Assembly (NCBI GenBank): GCA_016490735.1
Contig: JAEMWC010000556.1
Coordinates: 375,001-439,000, forward strand
Direction of reading: 5' to 3'
Source of the DNA: Pachyseris speciosa
Taxonomy: Eukaryota > Cnidaria > Anthozoa > Scleractinia > Pachyseridae
Length of the DNA: 64,000 bases
Translations under genes and position numbers: made by a program
Shown: one piece after another, positions 12,751 to 24,807 of the stretch
Numbering within the stretch: the first letter of the stretch is position 1
Layout: every line of letters starts with the position of its first letter
The notes under the pieces: model-generated
Database searches by the model: none
What the model saw: only the letters and a program-made list of their open reading frames with translations
What the model was told of the DNA's origin: nothing

Positions 12751-15700
12751 ATGGAAATTCCTCACTTCAAGCACCGATTAGATGCCGAAAACACTGTGGA
12801 AAGTATCAAGCCGGTTTTGAAGCAGATCAGACCAGAATGGGACATGGAAAAAGTCAAATTCAAGGAGTTTTCTGAGGGGATTAGCAACAAACTGATCGGC
12901 TGCAACATGCCGGGTCTAGCACCCGGCGAAATGATTCTCTTCCGACTTTTCGGGAACAAAACCGAGCTCTTTATAGATCGACAGAAAGAGCTCGAAACCT
13001 TCCAGATTTTGCACTCGAAAGGTTACGGACCTCCAGTTTATGGGACGCTAGAAAATGGACTTGCTTATGGCTTCTTGGCTGGCGATGTTCTGGATACTGA
13101 CACGATCGCCGATAAGCACATCTCTTCACTGTGCGCCCGGCACATGGCGCAGCTTCATGCCATCAAAATAAATCACGAAAATTCCCGGCATAAAGCTGAA
13201 CCGATGCTGTTCGCTGGTATGACGAAATACTTAAATCTCCTGCCAGAAAAATTCGAAGATCCGGTGAAGAACGAAAGGTGAGAACGGGGTAGGGTGGAGG
13301 GTAAGGTGGTCTTTGGCGGCAGGGGAGGGGTGGTGTGGTCGGTTTTAATGTTATGGGAGGTGGCCATACTTTTTGGAAAAACTAGTATAAAAGAAGCATA
13401 CCCGACTCAATATTTTAAAAGGCATGACTTGTCCTAAGATGGGGTCTGGCACAAGAAGAAAATTAATGTGCCTAACCTCTCACCCCAGGAGAGAATTATT
13501 CCCTTTCAGGGACCGCACAGGGGGAGTAAAAAGCAAGTAATACTTAAAACATCGAAGTTACTTTACTGAAAGTATATAAGTTTCACCACACCATGTTAGT
13601 TTTAAGTGCATTTCCAGCTATTTCAGGGGACTTAAATTAAAAAATTTGCTGTGGGAGCATGCCCCCATGGGTAACACTCATGGTAACATGTTCGAAGTGA
13701 ACTCCCCCCCCCCACTCCCAGTTGCAAACTTGCTGTGCGGTCCATGCTGTTACTTGTATCACCCCAACGTCTGACGTGTGGTTTGAGGGGCTCATGGGTT
13801 TTATTAATTAGTCCATTATGCAAATGCAAGCTTACACAAATGAGTACAATGTACTTTTTTCATAAAACACCTATCACTGTTTAACCAGTGGATGTTCAGT
13901 TGTGGCTGGGGAGATGTGAGATATTAATTTAAATTGGTCAATTTTGTGATTCTTGCTCCTGGATCTGTGACTGTTAAATTTATGACCAGTTCAAATGTAT
14001 CTCAGGGAGATTTAATGCTGCTTTGGACATCCTCGAAAGTCGCAAAAAGTCGGTTGTGGCCTGGGGCCCGTTTTTTGGAAGTCCCGGTAACTTAATGCGC
14101 CTGGAACCATATTTTGAAATCAAAATCTCAAGAAAAGTAAAGTGTGTTGAATTCAAGTCCTCTGCTCCCCTTTTACGGAATAAGTTACCTAGTCCTGCAC
14201 ATGAAGCAAAGTTCTAACTTAGAATCTTTTAAGACTATAATTAAAATGTTTTTATACAAGGAATCATTTCAGTTATCTTAGTAATTTTCTTTTATCAATT
14301 AGTATTTTAGAAGTGGTTATTATTCTTTTGATTTTTAGATGTAAATAGTTTGTAAGCTTTATGGAGGATTTGTAAGATTTATATTAGAGGTGTAAGTTTA
14401 GTTATTAAGTTATATACTATTGTGATGCACTTTTGAATATTGTATAGAAAAGGTGCAATATAAGTAATAAATATTATTATTATGATTATTATTATTATAA
14501 TTATTATTATTAGTGTGTTCTGACCTCTAATAAAGTCATTTTGTTTCTTTAGCTGATAACGTTACATTATTCTTTTCAAAACTTTTGCAACTCCCATCTG
14601 TAATGTAATTACCGGGCTCGGTAATTACTGGGAGCTTCAAGAAATGGGCCCCTGCATGCCTACATACATACATACTTTATTTGAGTAGGTTGGAGTGGGC
14701 AGCTGAAGGCTGATGTGGACCTACTTACAAATAAATTAGAATAAGAACGTGGACAAGGGTAATAAATAAACGAAACTATTTACAGAATATCAATTGCAAT
14801 CACAAAATTCAGGATTGTGCAAGCAAGCTTGTTCACGAATGCAGCTTAAAGATGCAAGAGTCTGTCAGACAGTTGGTGTGAATCTTGCACTACATTTCCG
14901 AGTTCTTGCTTTTGTCTCGTTAGGTTTGAAAAGGAAGCCCCCAGCAAGGCTAAACTTGGAGAAGAGATTGAAATCCTAAAAAGTGTGTTGCTAAAACATA
15001 ACTGTCCAGTTGTGTTCTGTCATAATGACATGCTTTGTAAGAATATTGTCTATGATAAAACTAAAGGTGAGTCAAAATGCATTTATTGAGAGAGATAGTT
15101 AACTATTTTTGTTTCTAACGACAGCTTTTAAAATGGACTCAATTTTCTCCTTTGGTTTGTATAATTCCCCTGGGTGTATAAATTATTATATGGGCTGCAG
15201 CTCATGGAAAGAACTGTTGCATTTAACTAATTTAAGCATCAGGAACAAGCTGTTTGACTTTGTAGCCCTGGAGGAAAGAAGGATTCACCATCAAAGGAAT
15301 AATCATCATCAGAGAAAAGTTATTTTTCTTGTTGGCAGTTTCTAAATTAAATTACTCACACTGTTTTGAATTGTAAGTCACATTTCTTACCATCTACAGA
15401 ACACAGTTGACAAGCTTTTTTCAATTATACGTCACTGTGTGACAGTGCAGAAAAATTACATCTTTCAAGCTTGGTTGTTATGCACCAGAAGTTGTAAGAT
15501 GCTTTTAATTTTCCACTATATGCAAAACACATGTGCAGTGCAGTGTTATTCAATTTCAAGGATAAAATTAAAGCTATACACAGTACATGTTCTAACACAT
15601 GCATCAGTACTAATTTTAGTGTTTTCTTTTAGACATTGTCCTAAGTATTGACTATGAGTATGCCAGTATGAACTTCCTGCCACATGACATTGGAAATCAT

Positions 15701-18700
15701 TTTTGTGAATATGCAGGTAATTAATCACTCCAGGATTTTTTAAGAGAGTAAACTATACAATGATGTGCTACCCTTGGCCTCTTCACATACTGCAAGGGGG
15801 TGGGCATGGTAGTGAAGTGTGACCAGATACCAACCCCTGTAAGGTTTTTAAGAATTTTTTTTAATGCCTTCTTTTCAGCTAATTAAGTTTGTCCAGGTAG
15901 CCACATTTCTAACAAAGTTTGGTTTGAATTGTATGGCTGATGCCACGGGATTAGGAGATGTGATTATATTTATAAGACCTAGTATGTTTTAATTAAAAAT
16001 GCATGTTTTTTACCTGTTTTGGTCAGGTAAACATCAAATACTGACTAGAAATGCATGCCTTGCATGGAAACAGTTCAATGTGTATACTTTTCCATAGAGC
16101 ATTCCAAGTTTTAGTAAAATTTGAGATGGGGACAACATCGGCAACCATTTTTGAGGTCACATTAGCTCCAAGGAGCACAAGCAGTAATGTCACTATTATC
16201 ATCTACAGCTCGTCACAGATGTCCACTCAAGAGGGAATCATTTTCAAACTATTTTAATACTCACTCAGAAGGGAAAGGAAGATTGTAGTGAACTTGCTTG
16301 TGAAATACACTAATGTACACAAATTTAAATTTATTAAATTTACTATTTGGCTTTAGATAGCAGCTACATAAAATTATTGCCATTAATTGTTCTGGTGGGA
16401 GAGGTGTAGTCAAGGACAGTCCTTGGTTGTCAATATTGACCTTTCTATACATTCCATGCCTTATGAAAATGCTAGCAGTGAAGCACTGGCTCTATTTGGT
16501 GCATTTTGTGAAAGTCTTAGGGTTGTTCTTTGAGATACTTTTCTTTAAATGTTGGTGAAGGCAACATTTGGGAATGCTTATACCCTAATTACTCAATATT
16601 TTTTTGTGTCTATTTATTAGGTGTAGATGAGGTAGACTATGACCTTTATCCCAAGCGGGAACATCAGTTAAAGTGGATTGCCATTTATCTTGAGGAAGCA
16701 GCCAAACTTAGAGGTAGGATAGCTGATTTTTAGTTAGTTTTATGGTGTGCTTCAGTGTTAAGAGCAAACCAGCACAGCAGTTATTTAAACGAAGTTACTC
16801 TCAAAATCTGGGTTTCCCTTGGGGGAAAACAAATGCCTTTCTGGTTCTACAGTATCCAGTGTAATGTCAACAGAGCCAGGAGCCCATCACTATAGGAGCG
16901 TATGTAACAATCAATCAATCAATCAATCTTTATTCCTCCTAAGATAAAAAGACATATCTTAAGTCACATCAGCAGTTGGGAGTCTAAAAATACAGTCATA
17001 AGACATACTGCATTCAAATAATAAAAGGATAAAAATACCTAAGACATACTATATACAAATAATAATAGAAGGATAAAAATACCTAAGACATACTGTATAC
17101 AAATAGTAGAAAGATCAAAGATTATATCTAAAAATAAGCCTATTTACAAATTAAAACATTTTTAAATCTTTCAGTCTTTATATCCGGGCGATGAGCACGT
17201 TTGTTTTTGAGTTGATATTTTGGTTCTTGTTCCTTCGGAATGATGTTACTAAGGGGGGGGGGGGGGGGCAATCGGGATCCACTGATCGTACCTTGAAAAG
17301 CTTTCGTACCTTGAAAAGCTTCTTATCAACCTTTTCTAAGAGTTCTTGAATGTCCATTCTCTTAGATGTGTATTTCCTTTTAAAGCATCTATCCAGAAAG
17401 TTTTGTATGAGTGTGAGATCTGAGTCTACAGCACCATAAACAGGCAGAGCATAAGTGAAATTCAGTAAAACTAATGCACTAAATAGGTGATCTACTTCAC
17501 CTTGACTGAAACCTTCCTTGCGTAAAGATCTTAATACAGACACTTATTTGCCTTAATCAACTTAGCACATACGTGTTCGCTATATTTACAATTCTCCTGA
17601 AACGTAACACCTAAAATGGGCAGCTCCGTGCATTGTGGAATGTCATTAACTGGTGCAATATCCTGAATAAAACCTTTCTTGCAAAAAATAATTAAAGTAA
17701 CTCCCATACTAAGCCTGTCATGGCATTTTCACAGACCGATCTATTTTTAGACTATCTTTTCCTGCGAAAAAGGGCAACGAGGATGGCAATGGCCACAAGG
17801 GCGCCACAAAACAATAGTTTTAATGAGTGAAGCACAAAGGCTCTGCATGTGCAGCGACTTGTGATTGGTCATCAGGGCTCCTGCGGGAATCTGATGTTGG
17901 TGGGAAATTCAATCTAAAAATAAATTGGTCTGTGAAAACGCCTTGACGGAAACATAGAGCAGTTATACGCTCCTAGTGATGGGCTCCTGACAGAGCTTAA
18001 GTCAAAAAGCAATCCAATAGAAGTTGCAGGTTGACATGCTGAGAGCAAATGTAACACATGTACTTTCAATTTGACAGTTCCCATTCTTACTTAATACCTA
18101 GTGTGTTATACTCTCTTAGCTCTATTTCTCTTCCACTAAAAAAAAACCAACATTTGCAAATTTTAATCCAGGTTGCAATCTGCTGACAATAAACTGCAGC
18201 TACCAGTGTTCTCCCCAGGAATTTGGGAAGGCCAGGGAGTATTCTGACGGAAATTTTCAACTGTGTCTTTTGGAATTCTAATCTAGCATTACTAACACTC
18301 TTATGTCTCTTAATTTTCCAAGGTAAAAAAGGAACTTGATTTGCTTTGAGAAGCTGTTCATTTCTGTTCAGAGCATCCTGAATTTGTTGAAGCTGCCCTT
18401 CCACGGAAGTGGAAATTTAGTTTAGTATTCCATGTAATATCCCTTGACGTGCCCTTGAATGTATGGCAAATTGAAAGATGGCCCGGCTGCTGTTAAATGA
18501 AACGAGTGGATGACAGGTTTCATGGAAGGGTAAATCCGAGCTAAATTCTTATCAGTTGCCAGAAAACACAGTGAAGAAATGCTAGTCAATGATTCAATAT
18601 TTTTATTGAGTGTTTTGTTTTCTTTACTTATGGACAGGATCCCAGTTTTTTTTAACCCTTTATTTCGATTGTATACTGCGGCCAACCTTACTTACAGCAC

Positions 18701-21700
18701 TAACATAACTTACAATTACTAGCAACATTACTTAAAAATCTAACACTATTTACAATATTAACATTACTAATAAGTTTAAACCCTAACTTCACTTACAGTA
18801 CTAACATCACTTTTTTACAAACAAGAAATGGTTCTAGTAAACAATAATACTACTAATAGGGACAATGGTCAAAAAAAAAAACTGTCAACAGATGCAATAC
18901 TGCTACTTAACAATAACACCTTAAAATGACGGTTACAAAAAATCCCTCCATTTCGTGTAAAAACGATTGAGTTTTTTTTCACATGTGGCAATATACTTTT
19001 CCAGTTCTATTTTTTCTCTTACCGAGACGACAAAGTCCACAAATTTATTGATATTTTTTCGATAGTTTTTGCGCAGATAAACAGAAAATGCTTACTGATA
19101 AGAATAAGGTGGTTAAGAGTTTGAAGAGAAGAAGAGCTTTTAAAAATGCCGTATATTATTTCACTTTCCGTAAAATGTGTCAGGTTAGGTTCCTTACAAA
19201 TTACACGGTACCACTCTGTAAATTCATTCCAGAAAGATGCAGCTAATGAGCAGTGTACGAATAAGTGAGAATTATTTTGCTCGGTGTCTGGACAAAAGGG
19301 ACAAGGAGGTGAATTTATCTTTTTCATTTTGTAAAGACGATTATTGGTAGCAAGTATATTGTGTATTACTTTAAATTGAAACACAGATAGTTTGACTTCT
19401 TTTGTAACTGCAAAAGGAAGTAAGTATACTTTGCGGTGTTGAGAAAGATCAAAGCCACGCTTACATAGTTTTTTGTCTGCCGTAGGTGTGGGAAGATTCT
19501 CGCGCTTAATCAGCAAATTATATATAGTTACATGTTAGGCTTTCTATAGATGGTGTAGGTGAGGAGGGCTCCAGTTTTACCCTTTGTGCTTTCAAAAGTA
19601 CTTTCCAAGGATGAGGTATTGCAGATAATAGTCTGTAATATTGTAGAAAATTACAGTTCAAATGAAATTTCTGTTGGAAAGCATGAAAAGAAAGAAAGCT
19701 TTTTTTGGTTCATCAAAGAGGTGGGATACATTTCGGATGCCTTTCTGATACCAATTTTGGAAGAAAGCTGGGCATTTTGTTTATTTTTTGTAGTGATTAT
19801 TCCAAATTATTTGATTTGCTACTTCGTCTTTAGTCTTAGGCACAGTGTGGACTAACTCCTACCAGTAGATTATTATATCTTTATAAAACTTTGGTAGCGA
19901 TTTATCTAAATTGATATGGTTGGCATCGTAATTACATTGGATTTAGATTAGTGTGCCACCTACGTTTCATAGCAGAGAGCTAGGAATGTCTTTCCATGGA
20001 GCGTCATCAGTAGAACAAAACCGCTTCACCCAACATATTTTTAAGGCCTCATCAAACGCTGTAAAGTCAGTCATATTTAAGCCTCCCTCTTCTTTGCACT
20101 TTTTGATCATAGATTTTTTTATTTTGGGCTGTTTATACTTCCAAATAAAACTGAAAATTATTTTGTTGACTTCTTCTGTAAAGGACACTGGTGTATTGAG
20201 TACACTGCAGACAAAAGTGAGTTTTGAAAGGGCAAGTGTTTTGACTATATTTACTTTTCCGTAGATAGAGATGTCTCTTGATGACAAAATATTAAGTATT
20301 TTCTTTAACGAGACCAGTTTATCATAGCAATTTTTTTCGTTGTGAGCTCATCATTGTAAGAAAAGTATATTCCAAGAGTGTATATTGGTTCTTCGCTAAG
20401 TTTAAGATTTAAGATTTTATCTTTGTGTTGACGCGATGATCCCAACCATAAAAGCTCTGATTTGGACTGGTTTATCCGGAGGCCAGAAAGGCTTTCAAAT
20501 TTGTCAAGTAGTTTGAATAGGTTGTGTATGGAATGATCGTCTTTACAAATATGGTTGTGTCATCGGCATACTGGGCAAGTTTCACTGTTTTTCCAGGTAC
20601 AATGTCAATACCTTTTATGTCGGTAGATTTTCTTATAGCATTGCAGAGAATTTCTATACCTATAATGAAAAGTAAACCTGACTGAGGGCATCCTTGCCTA
20701 ACTCCTCTGGATAGCATAAAGTGTTCACTTGCAAAGCCATTATTGAGTACAAAGCTTGAGATGTTGTTGTAAAATATTTTTATCCATTGCCGAAGGTGAG
20801 GGCCAAATTTATATACCTCTAAACATTTTTGCAAATAACCCCATTCAATAGAATCAAAGGCTTTTTCAAAGTCAAGGAACACTGCTGCACCAGGTATATG
20901 TTTCTGTTTTGTAAACACCATTATGTCGGAAATAATTCTAATGCATTCACCGATATATCTACCTTTTATATAACCTGCTTGACAAGGGTAAATCATCCGA
21001 GCTAAATTCTTATCAGTTTCCAGAAAACACAGTGAATAAATGCTAGGCAATGATTCAATATTTTTATTGAGTGTTTTTTTTCTTTACTTATGGACAGGAT
21101 CCCAGTTGCCAGGTTTCTTCACTTTTAATTAAACCAGGCGGCAATGATTTTTCAATGTACATGTATCAAGCCTGGCATGAAATACCTGGGGAGAACACTG
21201 GCTACACTCTATCTTCCCTGAATGCTGTAGAAAAAAAATGTGCCCTTGTGAGCCTTATTTTCTTTATGCACAAAATTTGGCTCTGGTGTTGCATAACCTG
21301 CCAGGCCATGATCAGTCACTTTGAAAGATGGTGATACGCCAGGGTATTAACCAACCCCATATTGCTACATTTCTTGGGTTTGGGTTGGGAAAAAGTGAAT
21401 TCCTTGAACACTCACAAAATAATAACTCGTCTATTGATGAAGTATTAATTATATTAACATTTATTATCTTCATTTTTATTTCTTTTATCTTCTTTCTTTA
21501 GGAGAAGCCAATCCTAAAATCTCTGAGGCAGAAATTGAGAAGCTATATGTGCAAGCCAATCATTTTGCACTGGTAAGATGATGTTTAATCCTCAGGGATT
21601 TTACAAAAAACGATGATGATGACGATTGTGATCACTTTATTTTGTTCCCACATTTACAACAAATTATAGAGATTAATATGAATTGAATTGCACAAATGAA

Positions 21701-22492
21701 CTTGTATCCTTCATTTTTCCTAAACAGGGAGCTCATTTCTACTGGGCCATGTGGGCTTTAGTTCAAGCACATTTCTCTACAATTGATTTTGATTTCTTAG
21801 GGTAAGTACAGGTCTTCTTATCATGCATTAATACAACACATCAGCTGGTATCTGAATAGTGAAAGTTACCCTTGCTCTCCAATCAATGCAGCAATCTCAC
21901 TGTGTTAGCTGTTTGTCAGGACATCGTTCAAAGATAAAGGTCAACATTTTGTTTGCTAAAAGCACAAAAATTCTAGGGCAACCTGAGTTTATGGAATGTA
22001 CCTTGTTCAAACTTTCCAAGTGAAAACATCAAACAGGAAATGGACACACCACGGCGTGGTTTGGTGCATTTCATTAGTTCCAAGGCTTTTAGCTGCGGGT
22101 GATTAAATGGAGCTTATAGTTCTAATTATGACTAAAGTTGATTGAAAAAAACTTTTTTAGCAGACATAATGTTTTTGATGGAATTAATTTTGTGTCCATG
22201 TCCGTGTTAATCTTCGTTGTAATTTAAAGTTTAGGTGTAAGTCCCCTGTAATGAGCTTATTTAGCTCTTGGGGTGAACATGTAAAGAAGTATGTTTAAAT
22301 AAAAAAAAATTGTCACTTGTTTAATGTTTAGAAATCTTAAAATGATGGTCAATGTATTTACACCACAATAATCATGTTGTTTTCTTTGGCACACATTAAC
22401 ATTTTGATTTTCTCCCCAGGTATGGAATAGCTCGTTTCAATGAGTACTTCAGTCGAAAAAATGAATTCCTGGCTCTTAGTTATAATAACTAA
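12751..22492 (+). CDS. ETNK: Ethanolamine kinase (ETNK1/2-like), complete, seven exons
   Basis: Cytosolic kinase for ethanolamine, the first step of the CDP-ethanolamine (Kennedy) route to phosphatidylethanolamine. Exons: 12751-13277, 14924-15066, 15633-15716, 16621-16713, 21502-21572, 21728-21801, 22420-22492; phases close exactly to 1065 nt, 354 residues. Visible family motifs are EFSEGISNKLIG near the N-terminus, the catalytic Brenner-type HNDMLCKNIVY (exon 2), the metal-binding IDYEYASMN with DIGNHFCEYAG (exon 3), and HFYWAMWALVQA (exon 6). All introns have GT-AG ends. The start is the first ATG of the frame, giving MEIPHFKH; the frame is open upstream only to a TTG. Intron 4 (4788 bp) is enlarged by two nested transposon insertions, and intron 1 also holds repeats, yet the reading frame is intact. 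It is convergent with EMC10. The ethanolamine rather than choline preference is inferred from similarity to ETNK1. Confidence 0.95.
13573..13742 (+). repeat. Dispersed repeat, copy 1 (related to 50126-50310)
   Basis: Located in ETNK intron 1. It shares CACCACACCATGTTAGTT, GGGAGCATGCCCC, GTTCGAAGTGA followed by a C run, and GCAAACTTGCTG with the copy at 50126-50310. Non-coding. Confidence 0.7.
14062..14652. mobile_element. MITE-like element with a LINE 3' tail inside, ETNK intron 1
   Basis: The left end TGGGGCCCGTTTTTTGGAAG and the right end (reverse complement AGGGGCCCATTTCTTGAAGC) form an imperfect inverted repeat of about 25 bp. Between them, about 14140-14515, lies what resembles a LINE 3' end: a short remnant with Leu-Leu-Arg-Asn-Lys-Leu-Pro, then AT-rich sequence ending in GTGCAATATAAGTAATAAA and an (ATT)n tail. 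Boundaries are approximate. Confidence 0.5.
16906..17720 (-). mobile_element. 5'-truncated non-LTR retrotransposon (CR1/L2-like) fragment
   Basis: Minus-strand coding remnant at 17178-17543 reads FSALVLLNFTYALPVYGAV, then IQNFLDRCFKRKY and DIQELLEKVDKKLF. This is the segment just after the reverse transcriptase core that is very common in cnidarian CR1/L2-like LINEs. The 3' end is marked by a (CAAT)n run at 16907-16926. A G run around 17257-17268 disrupts the remnant. It is not functional. Confidence 0.75.
17724..17949. repeat. Inverted-repeat element (TTTTCACAGACC family)
   Basis: CATGGCATTTTCACAGACC at the left and CAAGGCGTTTTCACAGACC at the right (reverse strand), each followed by AT-rich TTTTTAGA, form imperfect inverted arms of about 33 bp. 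The element is nested inside the MITE at 16877-17989. Confidence 0.6.
18526..18647 (+). repeat. Left copy of a ~122-bp LINE target-site duplication
   Basis: Bases 18526-18647 recur at 20984-21107 with only a few substitutions and small indels. Both start AAGGGTAAATC and end ATGGACAGGATCCCAGTT. The left copy abuts the poly-A end of the LINE and the right copy abuts its truncated 5' end, exactly as expected of a target duplication. Confidence 0.8.
18648..20983 (-). mobile_element. Degenerate LINE (L1-like reverse transcriptase), 5'-truncated
   Basis: On the minus strand the RT palm is visible from about 20990 to 20472: AGYIKGRYIGECIRII, FLDFEKAFDSIEW, LSRGVRQGCPQSGLLFIIG and the catalytic AQYADDTTIF. 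After frame breaks it continues at 20287-19967 (SIYGKVNIVKTLALSKL) and 19516-19019, ending with the LINE C-terminal zinc knuckle CPFCPDTEQNNSHLFVHC. The 3' end finishes in AAATAAAGGGTTAAAAAAAA, poly-A-like, at 18648. Several frameshifts separate the segments, so it is dead. It is flanked by unusually long direct repeats of 122-124 bp. Confidence 0.88.
20984..21107 (+). repeat. Right copy of the ~122-bp LINE target-site duplication
   Basis: Partner of 18526-18647; it adjoins the 5' junction of the LINE. The frame reading LPSIYSLCFLETDKNLARM in front of the RT remnant comes from this duplicated target, not from the LINE. Confidence 0.8.
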
Positions 22493-24807
22493 TAATTTAT
22501 GATTATGGTGTTTACACATGTACACTGTAGCAACAAAATTACATCTGTACTCTTCCTATTTTATAAAGAGATAGAAACAGGAACATCATTCCCATGTTAA
22601 TAATAATTTATTACATACAGTACGTACATTCTTAGCTGTTAACTGATATAAACTAATAATTAGTTTGAAGTAGTTCCACCCAAATGCAAAAAATTATTAT
22701 CCTTCAAAATTGTGCGGAATATCACTGTAGGCCGGGTTGGCTAAAATCAGGGGATATTCCGCAAGATTGAGCAGGATAATTAATTAACACTTTGATAATT
22801 AAAGCACTGTCAGTCTACTGAGTTTATTACAGAAAACATAGAAAAACCGCCATCTTTGTATACAACAAAATTAATGAAATTACATACATCCCAGGATATC
22901 TGTTACAATGCATTGAATAATAATTTATTAGTATGTTTAAGGTTAATGAAGCGTAATTATAGTGGGAAAAATATTATACAGTTTCTGCATGTTCTGTCAA
23001 GTTGTAATTAGTTATATTTTTAGATTTATTTGGTTCTCTCTGTAATTTTATATCACACCCACTAATGGGTCTCGTTGCTTGTACTTGTTGTGGATGTAGT
23101 TCATCTTGGAAAACATGTCTACTAAATTCAAAGTTGTCATAACTCTTATTAGATTTAAGATGTTCATGCATACAGTACGTCCATAGTGGAGTACCAATTC
23201 AGTCAAGCAAAGTGCTGAAAGAAAAATCATTTCTAATCAACAAAGTTATAATTATATACAATAAAGGGAGTTTTTTTAGTCGAGTTTATTTTATTATAGG
23301 CCATGTATAGCATAGAGTGTGTTATTGATGAACATCAAGCTCAGTGGAAAATGAAGGTCCAACACAACAAATTGCTAATTCTTAAGTCTTGCTTCATCTG
23401 ACAACATACTTTAGAAAATGTTATGATCTACTGTCTTTTCTTTTCATGTAACAGATATCCCTAAGATAGCCATAAGAAAGGAGGTGATATAAAAAAACTA
23501 GATAATTTTTTAACTTATCAGATATAACAACTTAGAATGCAAGCACTGTGGTGTTGGATAACTTCAATGTTTCTTTTAATCACAGTGACATATTTCAGGT
23601 ATTTTAATTAGTTTAATTGGTTAACAAAGTTAAACAGTGCCATGTACTGTCTTGAACAGCACTGTCAAGAATAAAGGAAAACACATTGGAATGTTGATTA
23701 CTTGCTTTTTACATGGGCAACAGTATGAATATGAAAAGAGTTACAAAAGCTTTCTGCTGTTGCATGTTTGAGATGCATAAAACTGTTGTGACAACAAAGA
23801 CAAAAAACATCTCATGTTAACCTACACTGTATGTTTTGGGCATTACTAGTGTGAGGCTCTTGCACTGTACTAACTACTGAAAAAAACATGTCAAGAACAA
23901 AGGAGAATTACAAGCCTATAGAACAGTCCATTTTCTCTCTTAAAGCACACATTTTAAACTGATCCATCATTTGCTGTGTGGGCTTAATCAGATTTCAGTT
24001 TTACTTCCTTTGTATATTATTTTATTGCTAAATTGTCAGGCTACCTGGTACATTTGGGATTGTTTTCGCTTGCTTGTGGCATGTACATTTGTATCTTGTT
24101 TCAACATTGTCCTTATCCGGTAATTGTGAAGAACAGCTCCCCTCCACCAACAGTCAGCCAACAGTTGGCCGACACTTGACCGACAGGTTACCAACAGTTG
24201 GCCAACTGTCGGTAAGCTGTCGGTTTTGTCTTGTCTTTCGACAAGTTAAGCTTTAGTAGACACTATCTTCCATTTTACAAAAAAATATGCATTTTTGCAT
24301 GAAAACTCTATGTAAAACTTACTCTGAATGCTTCAAATTCCTCAAAATACCAGTGAAACTAAAACGGCACGAGAATATTCTTGTGCATCAATGAAAACTC
24401 TGCTTAACTTTCCATCAAATAGTGATGTTTAGAATCGCCCTATAATGCAATGTCCGATTTGGCGTATTGGTATGTCATTTATGTCGGCATCATATATCTG
24501 GTATTGATGTAATACAATCCCCGATTGTTTGCCTCACAAGGTAGTGATTCACTTTGATTGTTTTTGTCTGTTTTGAAACAGCTAGAAGAACATCCATAGA
24601 GAAACAGATTTAGAAAGCTGGGCATCACATCAACAAATCACATTCACAAATTGCCTTTATGGTTTTCTTCATAAACAACAGTCCTTCCTAACTCCTCTCC
24701 TAACATGGCCTTTATAGTTGTATCTATTGGACCTTATGGACTTGTTGGATGTTCTGATGAAAGAGAATGGAAACATTCATAACAGAGGTGGTGACGTCAA
24801 GACACTA
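22493..24807. other. Intergenic region between convergent ETNK and EMC10
   Basis: Both genes end toward this segment, so it should contain their 3' UTRs. No coding frame longer than about 65 codons and no recognisable protein. AATAAA-type signals on the plus strand occur near 23261 and 23671. A cluster of short palindromic words lies at 24143-24236. Confidence 0.6.
24143..24236. repeat. Cluster of CCAACAGTTGGC / CCGACAG palindromic words
   Basis: The words CCAACAGTTGGCC, CCGACA, GGCCAACTGTCGG and CTGTCGG alternate over about 95 bp in both orientations, so the strand can fold in several registers. I recognise this as a type of short repeat that recurs in anthozoan genomes. Confidence 0.6.

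Larger units (their letters stand above)
16877..17989. mobile_element. MITE with 7-bp target duplication, carrying a LINE fragment, ETNK intron 4
   Basis: The inverted ends are CAGGAGCCCATCACTA(TA)GGAGCGTAT at the left and its reverse complement at the right. Both are flanked by the same 7 bp, ACAGAGC (16870-16876 and 17990-17996), so both element edges are well supported. The interior holds a LINE fragment and a second inverted-repeat element. The CAG-first termini and the duplication length are hAT-like, but hAT normally duplicates 8 bp. Confidence 0.7.
18203..21201. mobile_element. MITE (CCAGTGTTCTCCCCAGG ends) split by a LINE insertion
   Basis: The left terminus CCAGTGTTCTCCCCAGG at 18203 and the exact reverse complement ending at 21201 are flanked on both sides by CTA, consistent with a 3-bp target duplication. 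With the LINE at 18648-20983 and one copy of its long target duplication removed, the original element would be roughly 540 bp. It sits in ETNK intron 4. Confidence 0.65.

Noticed and set aside
15109..15345. Open frames in ETNK introns 2 and 3 as separate genes
   Set aside because: They overlap introns whose flanking exons splice in phase to a complete kinase, and they carry no domain.
20472..21050. Counting the first ~30 residues of the LINE frame as reverse transcriptase
   Set aside because: That part is the duplicated target sequence at 20984-21107, also present at 18526-18647; the LINE begins at its 5' junction.
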